Below are positions 44,531 through 52,177 of a DNA stretch of 64,000 nucleotides, in pieces (the first letter of the stretch is position 1; each line of letters starts with the position of its first letter). The notes under the pieces were generated by a model. That model ran no database searches. It saw only the letters and a list, made by a program, of their open reading frames with translations, and had not been told where the DNA came from. This DNA comes from Oscillospiraceae bacterium (GTDB taxonomy: Bacteria; Bacillota; Clostridia; Oscillospirales; Acutalibacteraceae), in the NCBI GenBank assembly GCA_902762875.1, contig CACWPS010000001.1, positions 124,001 through 188,000 of the forward strand. Direction: 5' to 3'. Made by a program: the position numbers and the translations under genes.

Positions 44531-45964
44531 TTAGGACAAAAACCGCAAGACTCTAATCAGTCTTGCGGTTCGTGTTATAATTGTTTCTTCCTTATACATC
44601 TTAACATTATACGGGCTAATCTTTGTGCCATTACATGCTCTTGTATCCTCTTTTAGAAGCTCCTGAACAAGTTCAAAGTCTCTTCGGGATATGATGGGAG
44701 TATGAGTTCCCTCAACACGTGTCCATTCATCTTCACTTTTATAAACAAATTTCTTTGTCTTGTAGTTAGGTGTCGTGCGTTTGCCTTGTGCTAAAATTCC
44801 AACGTACACCTCATTCTGTAAAATCCTACGAACCGTAATGTGATTCCACCCGGGCTGACTACCATCCGGAATTGGAAAGTTGATTCCACAGGATCTCTTG
44901 TATTCCATTGGTGATAAAATGCCCATATCATTTAATTGTTGGGCAATCATTGCAGGACTAAGACCATCAATTTTCCATTTGAAAATATCGCGGACAATCT
45001 CAGCAGCATATTCGTCTATCACAAGCTGATTTTTATTATCTTCGGATTTAACATAACCGTATGGGGCAAAATTGCTAATAAAATCCCCACGTTTTCTTTT
45101 TGCATCGAAGTTTGATCTGACTTTCATAGATATGTCCCTGCTATAAGAGTCGTTCATCAAATTCTTAAAAGGAACCACCAGATTGTCCGATGAAGAAGCA
45201 TTCGATGAGTCATAGTTATCGTTAATAGAGATAAAGCGTATCCCTAACTCAGGGAACAACTTATCAATATAGTAACCGCAGTCAATGTAATCTCTGCCAA
45301 AGCGAGATAAGTCCTTGACGATTACACAATTAACCTTGCCGGTTTTAAGGTCATCCAGCATTCGCTGAAATTCTGCACGATCAAAATTCGTGCCCGTTTT
45401 GCCATCATCCTTGTATTCTTCAATTATTTCCATTTCTGGATGCTTGGCTAAATAACCGAGAATAAGATCACGCTGATTGTTGATACTGTCACTCTCAGCT
45501 TTTCCGTTTGTAGAAAAAGAAAGATCGCCATCCTCTTTCGATAATCGAAGATACTGCATCCACACGGGAAGGATCGTCTTAATGTAATTGCTGATTGCTT
45601 CCTTATACTGCTTGTCATTGCCCGGAACAAAGCTTGAGAAACGCTTCTTACCGTCAAGTGCCACCTTTTCAAGGGAGGCATAGGCGGTCTCGCGCTTTTT
45701 GGCGCCGTCGGCGTCGGTTCTTGCACCGAACTTTCTCTCACTCAGGACAAAACGCACATAGGCATCCACCAGCTGATAATGATAGCCCATGGCCTTGTTG
45801 TCTGTCGTAATCGGAGCCGTCTTGCAGAAGGACTCAAAGGTTTCGAGAACGCAGATGCGGTAATTGACTTCCTGCATCTCAATCACTTTTTCAAGCGGAA
45901 GGTTGCCGGAATTGATCTGCGAGCAGAAGGACTGCTGTTTTTCACGATACTGTTGTAGAGCCAT
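44531..45964 (-). pseudogene. Chimeric, truncated serine recombinase
   Basis: The 477-residue frame joins two parts. Residues 1 to about 137 (YREKQQSFCSQINSGNLPLE through KTILPVWMQY) belong to an unrelated helical protein, which I link only loosely to ICE accessory proteins. From there a large serine recombinase begins: YLRLSKEDGD with the nucleophile Ser near 142, KDLSRFGRDYID and the recombinase domain to about 440. The zinc ribbon and coiled coil are missing, and the last codons cross a terminator hairpin. It is probably a fused and truncated relic, though the catalytic domain is intact. Confidence 0.7.
44535..44570 (-). terminator. Intrinsic terminator within the end of the recombinase frame
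   Basis: ACCGCAAGACT pairs with AGTCTTGCGGT, followed on the minus strand by TTTTTG. It overlaps the last dozen codons of the chimeric recombinase, so that frame reads through a former 3' terminator. Confidence 0.7.
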
Positions 45965-46065
45965 TCTGTACAATACCTTTGGATATGTAAATCATCATCT
46001 TCACCTCATGTTCTTTTACTTACATTACACGAGCAAAGGAAGACTTTTACAACTCCAGACTGAAA

Positions 46066-46419
46066 TTATAAAACGTACATCAAAACGACGCACAGTGCGA
46101 TGATGGCAAAAAGACATACCAGGATGATGGAAATCTTTTTGATCAGTTCCTTATCAATGCCTTCTCGACGTCGGCCTTCATCGGACGGAAGCACGTCATT
46201 ATAGTATCCGTCATACCCATCCTCGATTATCTCAGGTTCAGGTGTGACAGGTACCTTTTTGGATTTCTTCTTGCTACTCTTCTTTTTGGACGTCTGTTTC
46301 TTTTCAGACTCAGTTTGTTTGGCTTCTTTCTTGGCAGGGGGCAGTTCCTTGCCGCATTCAGCGCAAAAAGAAACGGCACCCTCAATCAGATCGGCACCGC
46401 AAAATGGACAGTATTTCAT
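46066..46419 (-). CDS. Zinc-ribbon protein with C-terminal membrane helix
   Basis: From ATG 46419 (AAAGGAGCGA upstream) the product is 117 residues. It starts MKYCPFCGADL and has FCAECGKEL near 19-27, one zinc ribbon, then a very Lys-rich linker (about 30-62), an acidic patch and a C-terminal transmembrane helix (ISIILVCLFAIIALCVVLMYVL). Such proteins are common in mobile elements of Firmicutes. Role unknown. Confidence 0.75.
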   Translation of the reverse strand: MKYCPFCGADLIEGAVSFCAECGKELPPAKKEAKQTESEKKQTSKKKSSKKKSKKVPVTPEPEIIEDGYDGYYNDVLPSDEGRRREGIDKELIKKISIILVCLFAIIALCVVLMYVL

Positions 46420-46536
46420 TATTTTTCGCTCCTTTACGATAAAAGTAAAAGTGGATCTGAAATCCAGACCCACTTATCGACGATATAAGTATAACACTTT
46501 TTCTTTCACATGTCATCGGCAAAGAATCGTCTTTTT

Positions 46537-46568
46537 ATAGGCAAAATATAGGCACAAAATAGGCACAC
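46537..46568 (+). repeat. Triple ATAGGCA repeat
   Basis: ATAGGCA occurs three times in a row about 11-12 nt apart (46537-46568), the second and third as ATAGGCAC. It lies between the zinc-ribbon gene and the hsdS fragment, as possible protein-binding sites. Confidence 0.35.
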
Positions 46569-46639
46569 CCAAGCAAATAGCGTTATTTCTAAACTTTTTT
46601 CTTGTTTGGTGTCACAAAATGTGCTAAAATTTCGTTGTA

Positions 46640-46937
46640 TATAATAGAGGACATCAGGAAGGGGTGGTATGGAGATATCCTCGTTAAGTATGGTTCTGTG
46701 GTTGATATAGATATTGATGAGGTTCCATATATCAAACCCGAAACCGATATCAGCAAATATAATAGTTCAAGTTATCTTCAAAACGGAGATGTTGTTTTTG
46801 CTGATACGGCTGAAGACTATACTGTTGGCAAAACGTGTGAAATTACTAATGCGTCTGGACACAGGGTATTATCGGGGTTACACACAATGCCATATAGACC
46901 AACAATCAATTTTGTACCAATGTACTTAGGGTATTAG
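46640..46937 (+). pseudogene. Type I restriction HsdS fragment
   Basis: The frame gives DIRKGWYGDILVKYGSVVDI, then LQNGDVVFADTAEDYTVGK, then SGLHTMPYRP and MYLGY before a stop. This is the pattern of an HsdS target-recognition domain (YGDILIKYG, NGDIVIADTAED, SGLHT-P). Only about 95 residues remain, and no hsdM or hsdR is near. The upstream frame to 46602 is not like HsdS. It is a leftover of a restriction system or of an invertible hsdS set. Confidence 0.65.
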
Positions 46938-46960
46938 TGTTAAACATCATTCAATCTCCT

Positions 46961-47143
46961 TTACTCGTTCTCTTCATTCAATTTAGTTATACGTATATTG
47001 GGGACACGTAAGAGGATGCCATCTTCGGTCCCTATGATTTCGACCGGATCGTTCTTATCCAACTGATAGGTTTTGCGTATTTCAGAAGGAATCGTAATTC
47101 GGCCTAGGTCGTCTATGCGACGGGTTACTCCAACAACTACCAT
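46961..47143 (-). CDS. AbrB-family transcriptional regulator
   Basis: From ATG 47143 (GGAGTGAT upstream) the product is 60 residues, a bare AbrB domain: VVGVTRRIDDLGRITIPSEI, RKTYQLDKNDPVEI. It should bind AT-rich promoter DNA as a dimer or tetramer. An operator-like inverted repeat lies just upstream (47162-47198). It is closer to SpoVT-type AbrB than to antitoxins, and no toxin is next to it. Confidence 0.85.
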   Translation of the reverse strand: MVVVGVTRRIDDLGRITIPSEIRKTYQLDKNDPVEIIGTEDGILLRVPNIRITKLNEENE

Positions 47144-47161
47144 TATATCACTCCTTTCAAC

Positions 47162-47198
47162 ATTAGCAAATAGCATTGTTTCCTTGCTATGTGCTAAT
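47162..47198. promoter_or_regulatory. Operator-like inverted repeat A (upstream of abrB-like gene)
   Basis: ATTAGCAAATAG, 13 nt, CTATGTGCTAAT. The arms and spacing match site B at 47719-47755. Confidence 0.6.
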
Positions 47199-47277
47199 AT
47201 TAACACAGGGATTATGCAGAATTTGTCGAAGCGTGGTGTCGAATAAAAATTTTTTGAATTCTGTCGATAAGTGGTAC

Positions 47278-47319
47278 AAAAAAAGAGAGGTACCGTTCCT
47301 ACCGAACGATAACTCTCTT
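47278..47319 (-). terminator. Terminator after the XRE regulator gene
   Basis: On the minus strand, AAGAGAG and CCGTTC/GAACGG-type arms form a hairpin followed by seven T. It lies 10 nt past the stop of the XRE gene. Confidence 0.7.
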
Positions 47320-47328
47320 GATATTCTA

Positions 47329-47649
47329 TTACAGGTTTTTGATAAAGGCGTCTAATATATCTACCGCCGTCTTTCTTTGTTTTGGTGTAAGGCCCGCAAG
47401 CTTTTCTGTAATTTCATCCAATACGTATTCCTTCCCGGAAGGGAGTTCATTTCTCAAAATGTAATCAGCTGAGATGTTTAATGCCTCAATAAGCTTAATG
47501 AATATCTTCATACTAGGCATCTTTACGCCACGCTCAATCTCACCAAGGTACATTACACCGATATCCGCCTTTTCTGCAAGTTGCTCTTGCGTGAAGCCGG
47601 CTTTATTTCTTGCTTCTCGAAGATTCATTCCTAATTCGACCTTATCCAA
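47329..47649 (-). CDS. XRE-family transcriptional regulator
   Basis: The 106-residue protein starts at TTG 47649, 7 nt after GGAGG. An HTH occupies about residues 6-60 (LREARNKAGFTQEQLAEKAD, IERGVKMPSMKIFIKLIEAL). The C-terminal tail is a short dimerisation helix set. The divergent inverted repeat at 47719-47755 is a plausible autoregulatory operator. Confidence 0.85.
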   Translation of the reverse strand: MDKVELGMNLREARNKAGFTQEQLAEKADIGVMYLGEIERGVKMPSMKIFIKLIEALNISADYILRNELPSGKEYVLDEITEKLAGLTPKQRKTAVDILDAFIKNL

Positions 47650-47718
47650 ACCATCACCTCCCAAGCCGATAGCATTACTTCTTTATTATTAGTATAAGTA
47701 ATTGCCGTCTTCATTTGA

Positions 47719-47755
47719 ATTAGCGTATAGAAGTGCATCTACGCTATATGCTAAT
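47719..47755. promoter_or_regulatory. Operator-like inverted repeat B (upstream of XRE gene)
   Basis: ATTAGCGTATAG, 13 nt, CTATATGCTAAT. Same 12-13-12 design as site A. Confidence 0.6.
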
Positions 47756-47892
47756 ATCAAAGGTAAGTTTTTTTCAAGGAATGATGGTTCACATTTGGCG
47801 GTGAACGACAACTGGGGCTATAATAAATATCTCTTTTCAATTTTCATAGTTGCTGCTCAACAATATGAATGACAAGAGAAATGCAGCCGTCG

Positions 47893-48684
47893 TTAATCGG
47901 CAGCCGCATTTAATTCTCTCACTATTCCATGTAAAACATATCGCGCGTTTTCAAATTCATAACTGCAAGTTGATAATGTAATTATTTTTTCTGTGACTGC
48001 GGGAGAAAGGGGGCTTGTAAACCACGACCGCTTCTGTGCTCCCTTTATCCACGCTTCAAAGTCCGCGTCAGACTCAAATTTTGTCTTCCAGGATGGATCC
48101 TCAACACTGGCTACGTAACCGGCGAAGAATTCTATCCGGTAAGTGCAATCCGGAGTGATAAGTAATCCTACCGGGTGCTCCTCGTAGTACGATTGCTTTT
48201 TATACTTGGTCAGTCCCGAGAACATAGTTCCATCTTTCATATGATGACCATAGATAATACTATGTCGGTCTGATATATCTTCGCTCACCCTGGAATCAAG
48301 GAAGATGCATCCCGCACTGTTCCACTTACCGTTAAAGAGGTGCTTGAGATAATAGCTGTTATCGGAGCCCTGAACGACGGGATAATTAACCGCTGTGCCT
48401 TCGATGTAAATCCAAGCGACACAATCACCATTTATTGAAGTCAGTTCTGTGAAATCTACTTCCGGCCCTGCAGGTGCCGGTTCTGTTTCTCCAGACTCAG
48501 TTGAATCTGTCTCATCAGTATCTTCAAAAGGAGGGACCTCGGGAAAAGAGATAAGCTCCTCAAGGTCAGAATAGGAATCGGCACTTTCCTGCCTCTCTCT
48601 GTGCTCCCGGATGAGATGATATCCGGCGAAGACCGCAATAAAGAAGAAACTCAGAGCCAGTATGACACTAATAACCCTTCTCAT
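47893..48684 (-). CDS. srtB: Class B sortase (first copy)
   Basis: The 263-residue protein has an N-terminal membrane anchor (about 4-22), an acidic linker rich in E, D and P (about 40-75), and a sortase B domain with TAVNYPVVQGSDNSYYLKH near 98-115, His in IIYGHHMKDG near 147, Cys in LSTCSYEF near 240 and Arg in ARYVLHG near 248. All three catalytic residues are present. Class B sortases anchor iron-uptake or pilus-like proteins. Its ATG overlaps the stop of the tyrosine recombinase, an unusual linkage. Confidence 0.93.
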   Translation of the reverse strand: MRRVISVILALSFFFIAVFAGYHLIREHRERQESADSYSDLEELISFPEVPPFEDTDETDSTESGETEPAPAGPEVDFTELTSINGDCVAWIYIEGTAVNYPVVQGSDNSYYLKHLFNGKWNSAGCIFLDSRVSEDISDRHSIIYGHHMKDGTMFSGLTKYKKQSYYEEHPVGLLITPDCTYRIEFFAGYVASVEDPSWKTKFESDADFEAWIKGAQKRSWFTSPLSPAVTEKIITLSTCSYEFENARYVLHGIVRELNAAAD

Positions 48685-49511
48685 AGTTTATTTGCCTTTT
48701 CCTTCATCTGCCGAGCTGAAGGATTACTATAGATGAGTGTAGTTTGCACGTTACTGTGGCCGGCTTGATTTGCAACCTCGTGAATACGGTACTCACCGGT
48801 ATCGAGAGCGTGGCTACAGAAATAATGGCGCAGCATCTTCGGCGTGATAATATCAGAATACTGATTGAATATCTGGTTGATCCTGGATGCTGCCATTCTG
48901 TCAGACTGACGGCTCACAAAGAGATACGGGCTCTCAGAGTTGCGGACCTTAAGGTATTCGCGAATCGCGTGTACCGTTTTATCATTCAGATATACGGTAC
49001 GGTACTTATCACCTTTACCCACGATGTAGATCTCTTTGGCAATTAGGTCCACGTGCTCCAGTTTGAGATTAACACACTCAGATCGACGTATACCGGTGTA
49101 GGTGTACAGGGTCACGATCGCGAAGTCACGTTTGCTGCCACCTTCGAGGAGCCTCTGGCGGAATGCCTCTACATCCTTTTGCTCAACCGTACACGGATTA
49201 GCATACTGAACCTGCACCTTCATAAAATCATTCTTCAAGATTGCCATTTCGGTCTGGCATCCGGAGCTGATCAGAAACTCATTGTATGCCCGCAGGGAAG
49301 AGAGATGGTTGTTGACTGATTTTGGATGGTAGCTTTTGATGTTCCTCATATAGGAAATGTAATCGAGCACGTTTGCCCGGAACAGTGTGAGGGGTATGGT
49401 GCCGAAGCTGTCCACACACCACTGATTATAAATTCGTACCTTGTCGCAGTAATTCTTCGCTGTGTTTTCAGACTTACCGATGCTGCGCAGGTACTCGTAG
49501 AACTCTTTCAT
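48681..49511 (-). CDS. Tyrosine recombinase/integrase of the island
   Basis: From ATG 49511 (AGGAGGCGATACTAAT upstream) the product is 276 residues. It has a core-binding domain (about 1-85), then catalytic Arg in YTGIRRSECVNLK, Lys in VGKGDKYRTVYL, His-X-X-Arg as MLRHYFCSHAL, AGHSNVQTT and Tyr in LIYSNPSARQM. All key residues are intact, unlike the XerD-like protein at 36 kb. It could integrate the element or invert a segment. It is coupled to the sortase gene by overlap. Confidence 0.9.
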   Translation of the reverse strand: MKEFYEYLRSIGKSENTAKNYCDKVRIYNQWCVDSFGTIPLTLFRANVLDYISYMRNIKSYHPKSVNNHLSSLRAYNEFLISSGCQTEMAILKNDFMKVQVQYANPCTVEQKDVEAFRQRLLEGGSKRDFAIVTLYTYTGIRRSECVNLKLEHVDLIAKEIYIVGKGDKYRTVYLNDKTVHAIREYLKVRNSESPYLFVSRQSDRMAASRINQIFNQYSDIITPKMLRHYFCSHALDTGEYRIHEVANQAGHSNVQTTLIYSNPSARQMKEKANKL

Positions 49512-49568
49512 ATTAGTATCGCCTCCTACTTCTATTACACGAGCAGGGGGCTCCGGATACAACAAAAA

Positions 49569-49679
49569 ATTATGTTTAACTGGGTTCTGTGGAAAACATT
49601 GTTGATTATGTTTAACTCAAAGGCAGTTCGAAAAGCAATTGATATCGGCACTTAAACATAATTAGCATTATATTTAACC
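49569..49679. repeat. Four ATTATGTTTAA repeats between recombinase and excisionase genes
   Basis: ATTATGTTTAACT at 49569-49581 and 49605-49617, inverted TTAAACATAAT at 49652-49662, and ATTATATTTAACC at 49667-49679. They lie in the divergent region, as expected for integrase/excisionase arm sites or repressor operators. Confidence 0.65.
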
Positions 49680-49732
49680 CAATCTGAGAGCACAAATCAG
49701 AGTGAACCAGATAGTGAATTCAAGAAAAGGAC

Positions 49733-49761
49733 TTGATATTATTCCTCTAAATGAATATAAT
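49733..49761 (+). promoter_or_regulatory. Promoter of the excisionase-like gene
   Basis: TTGATA (49733-49738), 17-nt spacer, TATAAT (49756-49761). It lies downstream of the four repeats. Confidence 0.7.
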
Positions 49762-49794
49762 ATTTAATAGTGATCTATGAAAGGAGTATTTGCA

Positions 49795-49992
49795 GTGGAC
49801 TACATCTCAACAATCGAAGCCGGCGAAAAATGGAATCTGTCACATCGACGTGTTGCGATCCTTTGCTCTGAGGGACGAATCCCTGGTGTAAAGAAGATCG
49901 GTAACACATGGCTCATTCCGACTAATGCAGATAAACCTGCAGATGCTCGTGTAAAGACCGGCAAGTATATTAAATCTCAGTCTGAAGAATAA
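49795..49992 (+). CDS. Excisionase-like helix-turn-helix protein
   Basis: From GTG 49795 (AAAGGAG 9 nt before) the product is 65 residues: a winged HTH of the MerR/Xis kind (TIEAGEKWNLSHRRVAILCS, then GRIPGVKKIGNTWLIPTNAD). Such proteins bend DNA for excision or act as regulators. It is divergent from the tyrosine recombinase and next to repeated sites, so excisionase is the leading guess. Confidence 0.75.
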   Translation: MDYISTIEAGEKWNLSHRRVAILCSEGRIPGVKKIGNTWLIPTNADKPADARVKTGKYIKSQSEE

Positions 49993-50022
49993 GGAACAGA
50001 ATTTCAAAAAGGTGGTGAGTAG

Positions 50023-50622
50023 ATGTCAAGACAATTCAGGGAGGCCAGAAAAAAGAATAACCTAAAGCTGACCGTAGCTGCAAAGATGCTGGGCGTCTCT
50101 CAACCCACACTCAGTTCCTGGGAGGCCGGACGTAAATCGCCAACGATCGACAATCTTGCAAAGATGGCAGATCTCTACGGTGTCACCACTGACTATCTTC
50201 TTGGAAGGGAAGCACAGGTATCATCGGAAAATTCTCCCCTATCTCCTACTGTTCAGCAAATTTCAATACATAACAAAAAACCAATGTGGTCTGATAAATA
50301 CGGTTGGCTATTAGTTAATGAATCAGGAACCGGCTTGATAACAGCAAGCCGAGATATCTTAGATATTGAGGCAGCTGGCGAGTTAATGCCCTATGCTCCT
50401 CAATTCGCAGAGTCCCCTATCCCCTCATCTTCACCATTAAAAAGGGATGAACTGACATGCCAGACTCAGGTATGGGTGGAACCTATTTCCCCAGACCCAG
50501 AAATGCGTGAGTACTTGCGTGGCTGGTATCAGGTCAAAGACCGCTTTGTCGAGAATGAGTATGGTACCAAGTTCTCTCTTGATAGCTACGGCGCCAAATG
50601 GTTAGCTTTTTTAGGATTATAA
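50023..50622 (+). CDS. XRE-family regulator with unknown C-terminal domain
   Basis: The 199-residue protein has a Cro/CI HTH (REARKKNNLKLTVAAKMLGV, then QPTLSSWEAGRKSPTIDNLA; about 5-62) and a longer C-terminal part of unknown type with several aromatic residues (WSDKYGWLLVNESG, WVEPISPDPEMREYLRGWY). It may be the repressor of the element. AAGGTGGTGAGTAG precedes ATG, and it is 30 nt after the excisionase-like gene. Confidence 0.8.
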   Translation: MSRQFREARKKNNLKLTVAAKMLGVSQPTLSSWEAGRKSPTIDNLAKMADLYGVTTDYLLGREAQVSSENSPLSPTVQQISIHNKKPMWSDKYGWLLVNESGTGLITASRDILDIEAAGELMPYAPQFAESPIPSSSPLKRDELTCQTQVWVEPISPDPEMREYLRGWYQVKDRFVENEYGTKFSLDSYGAKWLAFLGL

Positions 50623-50737
50623 CATATATCTTGCTCTACTTACTTCCTTTTACTCAGCCCATATTTGTTTATGATATACTCCATAAGTGAAGTGAAAAAG
50701 ATACCGCATGCGTCAGTGTTAAGTACGATAAGAATTA

Positions 50738-50959
50738 TCAATGAGCATTTCGATGCTGTCGAAGTTCCTTACTAATAAAATCCAATTCAAGAAACTTGAT
50801 TTTTTCTCTCGCGTTATTGCTGCGTGTGATATAAACATCGGAGCCGGTTTCTATATATCCTTCCAGTTGGACATAAGGATCGTAACCGGCCAACTTCAAT
50901 GTGGTGATAATCTCATCTAACAACCTTAGCGATTCTTTTTCATTCAATTTGATCACCAT
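50738..50959 (-). CDS. IreB-like small protein
   Basis: The 73-residue protein carries LKLAGYDPYVQLEGYIETGS-DVYITRSNNAREKI, close to the pattern of IreB/UPF0297 proteins ([26 protein letters not shown]). IreB is a substrate of the IreK/PrkC-type Ser/Thr kinase and adjusts cell-wall stress responses. The match is by eye and partial. ATG 50959 overlaps the end of the upstream gene, and a ribosome-binding site is weak. Confidence 0.55.
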   Translation of the reverse strand: MVIKLNEKESLRLLDEIITTLKLAGYDPYVQLEGYIETGSDVYITRSNNAREKIKFLELDFISKELRQHRNAH

Positions 50960-51182
50960 TTTCTTTTAAGCTACACTTTGAATCAAGCGCTTCGTATACC
51001 CGTTTCCCAACATCAGTTACCTTTACAAATCCCAAGCATTCATTGTCTACATAATCGTCCGAGAAATGTACGCAAGTTTCGGGATGTTTCAAATCGGGAA
51101 CTTTTTGGCAAAAGCAACACAATTCCAGTGCGGCCCTTCGTCCATCGCTAGCACAAAAGTTCAGTTTATATTTCTCTTTCAC
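50940..51182 (-). CDS. Cysteine-rich small protein, function unknown
   Basis: GTG 51182 follows AAGGAGTGGTT. The 80 residues include CASDGRRAALELCCFCQ near 10-26 and an HPETCVHFSDDY segment, then a C-terminal VTDVGKRVYEAL helix. Clustered Cys and His suggest a metal site. It is the second last gene of the leftward surface operon. Family not recognised. Confidence 0.6.
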   Translation of the reverse strand: MKEKYKLNFCASDGRRAALELCCFCQKVPDLKHPETCVHFSDDYVDNECLGFVKVTDVGKRVYEALDSKCSLKENGDQIE

Positions 51183-51202
51183 ACAACCACTCCTTTTTCA
51201 CT

Positions 51203-52177
51203 TCATAAATTCGGGAAGAAAGAAACACTTAACTCGCCATTGACTTTTTTTACACGGATTTTAATAGGGTTTTCTTCGGCCCATTGCGGATCTAATTCAG
51301 CGCGTTCTTTCCATAGCTGATAATGTTTTGCTGAGCCATCAAAAATCAGTTCTTCTGCAGCCTTCCGCGCTTCAGCCGCATCTTCTATGCATTCAAACTT
51401 TCCAAGATGGAATTGTTTTTTTTGAAACACAATTTTCGCAATCCATTTGCCTTTTTGAAAATAAACACCTTTTACACCAGAGGTATTATCCGCAGGGATT
51501 TTTTTGCTTTTAATCATATCCAATGAGGTTCCATCAATTCGGGTGAGGAAACTCTGCATTTGACTGTCGTGTTCCTTTTTCTTGCATCCACAACTTTGAA
51601 GGTTACAATGAACCAATTCGTTATAGCAAATATCAATCTCGGTTCCACACTCACATCTGCAGTGCCAGATTATTTGTCCCTTTGTAGATCTTTCTTTTGT
51701 TGGGTAAAGTGCAGTGAGACGATTGAAAACCTGACCAGTGATATCTTTGAAATAATAGTTTTTCTCCTCGGTTTTGCAACCACAATGATTTTTACGTCCC
51801 GTGACAAGCAGCGATGCCAAAACATCACACTCGTTCCCGCAACTGCATTTACAATGCCACCAGACGCCACCACGAGTATCCCTGGGATGATTCTCTGCTT
51901 TATGTATAACAGTTAGTTCGCCATATCTCTGGCCAGTCAATTCATATGAGTTGACTCTGACACTGTTTTCAACAGTTGTGCACCCACAGCTCTTGGAGCC
52001 ACCATATAACAAACTTCTTTCCAGAACATATTTCTCTGTCCCACAGTCGCATCGGCACAACCATTTTCTTTCTGTCCGGTTCGACTTATTTTTGTATGTT
52101 ACAGGACCATCGATGACAGCCCAGCGACCAAATCTTTGATTTAATAAGCTCTGTTTCTCATTCATTCTCTCACTCAT
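51203..52177 (-). CDS. CxCG zinc-cluster/AP2-domain DNA-binding protein (three modules)
   Basis: The 324-residue protein repeats a module (FGRWAVIDGP-type strand, WLCRCDCGTEKYVLERSLL, SKSCGC) at about 35-66, 107-134 and 170-198, each with C-x-C-G and C-G-C. It ends in an AP2-like DNA-binding domain (NTSGVKGVYFQKGKWIAKIV, FHLGKFECIEDAAEARKAAE; about 230-295). It is probably a sequence-specific DNA- or RNA-binding protein of mobile elements. Its start overlaps the sortase stop. Confidence 0.75.
   Translation of the reverse strand: MSERMNEKQSLLNQRFGRWAVIDGPVTYKNKSNRTERKWLCRCDCGTEKYVLERSLLYGGSKSCGCTTVENSVRVNSYELTGQRYGELTVIHKAENHPRDTRGGVWWHCKCSCGNECDVLASLLVTGRKNHCGCKTEEKNYYFKDITGQVFNRLTALYPTKERSTKGQIIWHCRCECGTEIDICYNELVHCNLQSCGCKKKEHDSQMQSFLTRIDGTSLDMIKSKKIPADNTSGVKGVYFQKGKWIAKIVFQKKQFHLGKFECIEDAAEARKAAEELIFDGSAKHYQLWKERAELDPQWAEENPIKIRVKKVNGELSVSFFPNL

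Noticed and set aside
45448-45741. Other long frames across the recombinase
   Set aside because: They are on the same DNA in another frame, with Arg/Ser/Pro-rich shadow composition and no motif.
50690-50780. Short rightward frame after the XRE gene
   Set aside because: Only about 28 codons, overlaps the end of the IreB-like gene, with no convincing start.
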